Shown here piece by piece: positions 11,880 through 12,284 of a stretch of 12,284 nt of DNA. The translations under genes and the position numbers were made by a program. Source of the DNA: Dehalococcoidia bacterium UBA3254 (lineage in GTDB: Bacteria; Chloroflexota; Dehalococcoidia; Dehalococcoidales; UBA3254); contig DEUU01000411.1 of the NCBI GenBank assembly GCA_002362735.1, positions 16,051 to 28,334 on the forward strand. Reading direction: 5' to 3'. The notes under the pieces are model-generated. The model was not told where the DNA came from, made no database searches, and was given only the letters and a program-made list of their open reading frames with translations. Position 1 is the first letter of the stretch; every line of letters begins with the position of its first letter.

Positions 11880-12284
11880 ATGATAAAGAAACTTAAACGC
11901 AAACCCATTATCATCGGCAGCATCATTTTTATCGTGATTGCGCTGGTGGCAGCTTTCACGGTCCCGGCTCTCGCAGCCGGGAAAATGTCCGTGAACGCAA
12001 TTCCTGTTCCAGATAAAAACATTACCATGGTGAAGGGAACGGTTTCCAGCATCAACTCCAGCCAGATTGTGATTAATACCACCGGGACTCCAAACCAGGT
12101 TACACTGGCTCTTGACAGCAGCACTAATTTCTCCCTGCACGGTATAGACTGGTTGACTCCGGATGCCCTGGCCGGAAAATCAGTGACAGCGGTCTATAAG
12201 AATAACCAGACAGCGACACCGCCAATCGCCAGTCAAATCATGATCGATATGCCTGATAAGGCGGAGATGTTACCTAAACTTCAG
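11880..12284 (+). CDS. Exported or membrane-anchored protein (partial, runs off right edge)
   Basis: An open frame of 135 codons without a stop before the window end. It starts MIKKLKRKPIIIGSIIFIVI, with a basic N terminus, a hydrophobic segment (about 9-29) and PALAAGK with a plausible signal peptidase site after Ala32. The mature part is polar and strand-rich. VKGTVSSINSSQIVIN followed by VTLALDSSTNFSL looks like the small beta-barrel repeats (DUF5666-like) that secreted bacterial proteins often carry, but the match is by eye only. It would act outside the cytoplasmic membrane. The frame lacks a stop in the window, so length and any C-terminal domain are unknown. Confidence 0.75.
   Translation, partial: MIKKLKRKPIIIGSIIFIVIALVAAFTVPALAAGKMSVNAIPVPDKNITMVKGTVSSINSSQIVINTTGTPNQVTLALDSSTNFSLHGIDWLTPDALAGKSVTAVYKNNQTATPPIASQIMIDMPDKAEMLPKLQ

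Overview
The window joins an AT-rich, decayed integrated island (about 1-4890) to a stretch of more GC-balanced chromosome (about 4900-12284). The organism looks like a strictly anaerobic bacterium. A tungsten- or molybdenum-type aldehyde:ferredoxin oxidoreductase and an ADP-forming acyl-CoA synthetase-type ATP-grasp protein point that way. The tRNA-embedded integrase start (MERETRLELATSSL) and the mix of ordinary Shine-Dalgarno and apparently leaderless genes remind me of anaerobic Chloroflexota (Dehalococcoidia). That placement is inference and only moderately supported.

Left region. Bases 1-24 are the 3' end of a tRNA, probably tRNA-Gly (U discriminator, CTCCCGC acceptor strand, CCA). The same 25 bases recur at 4866-4890 with one mismatch, inside a longer tRNA-Gly(CCC) 3' half (4840-4889). 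These are the expected footprints of site-specific integration into a tRNA gene. An integrase gene starts on the right-hand copy and reads into the island, but it keeps only its N-terminal DNA-binding part. The island is therefore probably immobile. It carries small genes: a lysine-rich helix-turn-helix protein, an AcrR-like TetR repressor with a perfect palindromic operator inside its own promoter, small membrane proteins, a SnoaL-like protein, a hypothetical protein, and an ABM-fold protein whose start codon seems lost. Two copies of a 79-bp hairpin-forming repeat lie between these genes.

Middle region. A P-loop GTPase with a DUF697-like membrane tail, lacking recognisable switch motifs, converges on an orphan NarL/FixJ-type response regulator. 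The regulator is divergent from a MarR regulator that forms a two-gene operon with the ATP-grasp acyl-CoA synthetase subunit. The RR-MarR intergenic region holds a well-formed promoter for the response regulator, placing transcription about 5 nt before its start codon, and two direct repeats that could be binding sites.

Right region. The AOR gene runs convergently to the MarR operon (17-bp overlap) and is followed upstream by an SDR of the 3-hydroxyacyl-CoA dehydrogenase type on the same strand. Together the AOR, the ADP-forming synthetase subunit and the SDR suggest aldehyde/carboxylate/acyl-CoA redox metabolism under MarR control; this is inferred from neighbourhood only. The window ends with a small protein carrying an 18-bp tandem repeat in its tail and an exported protein cut off by the right edge.
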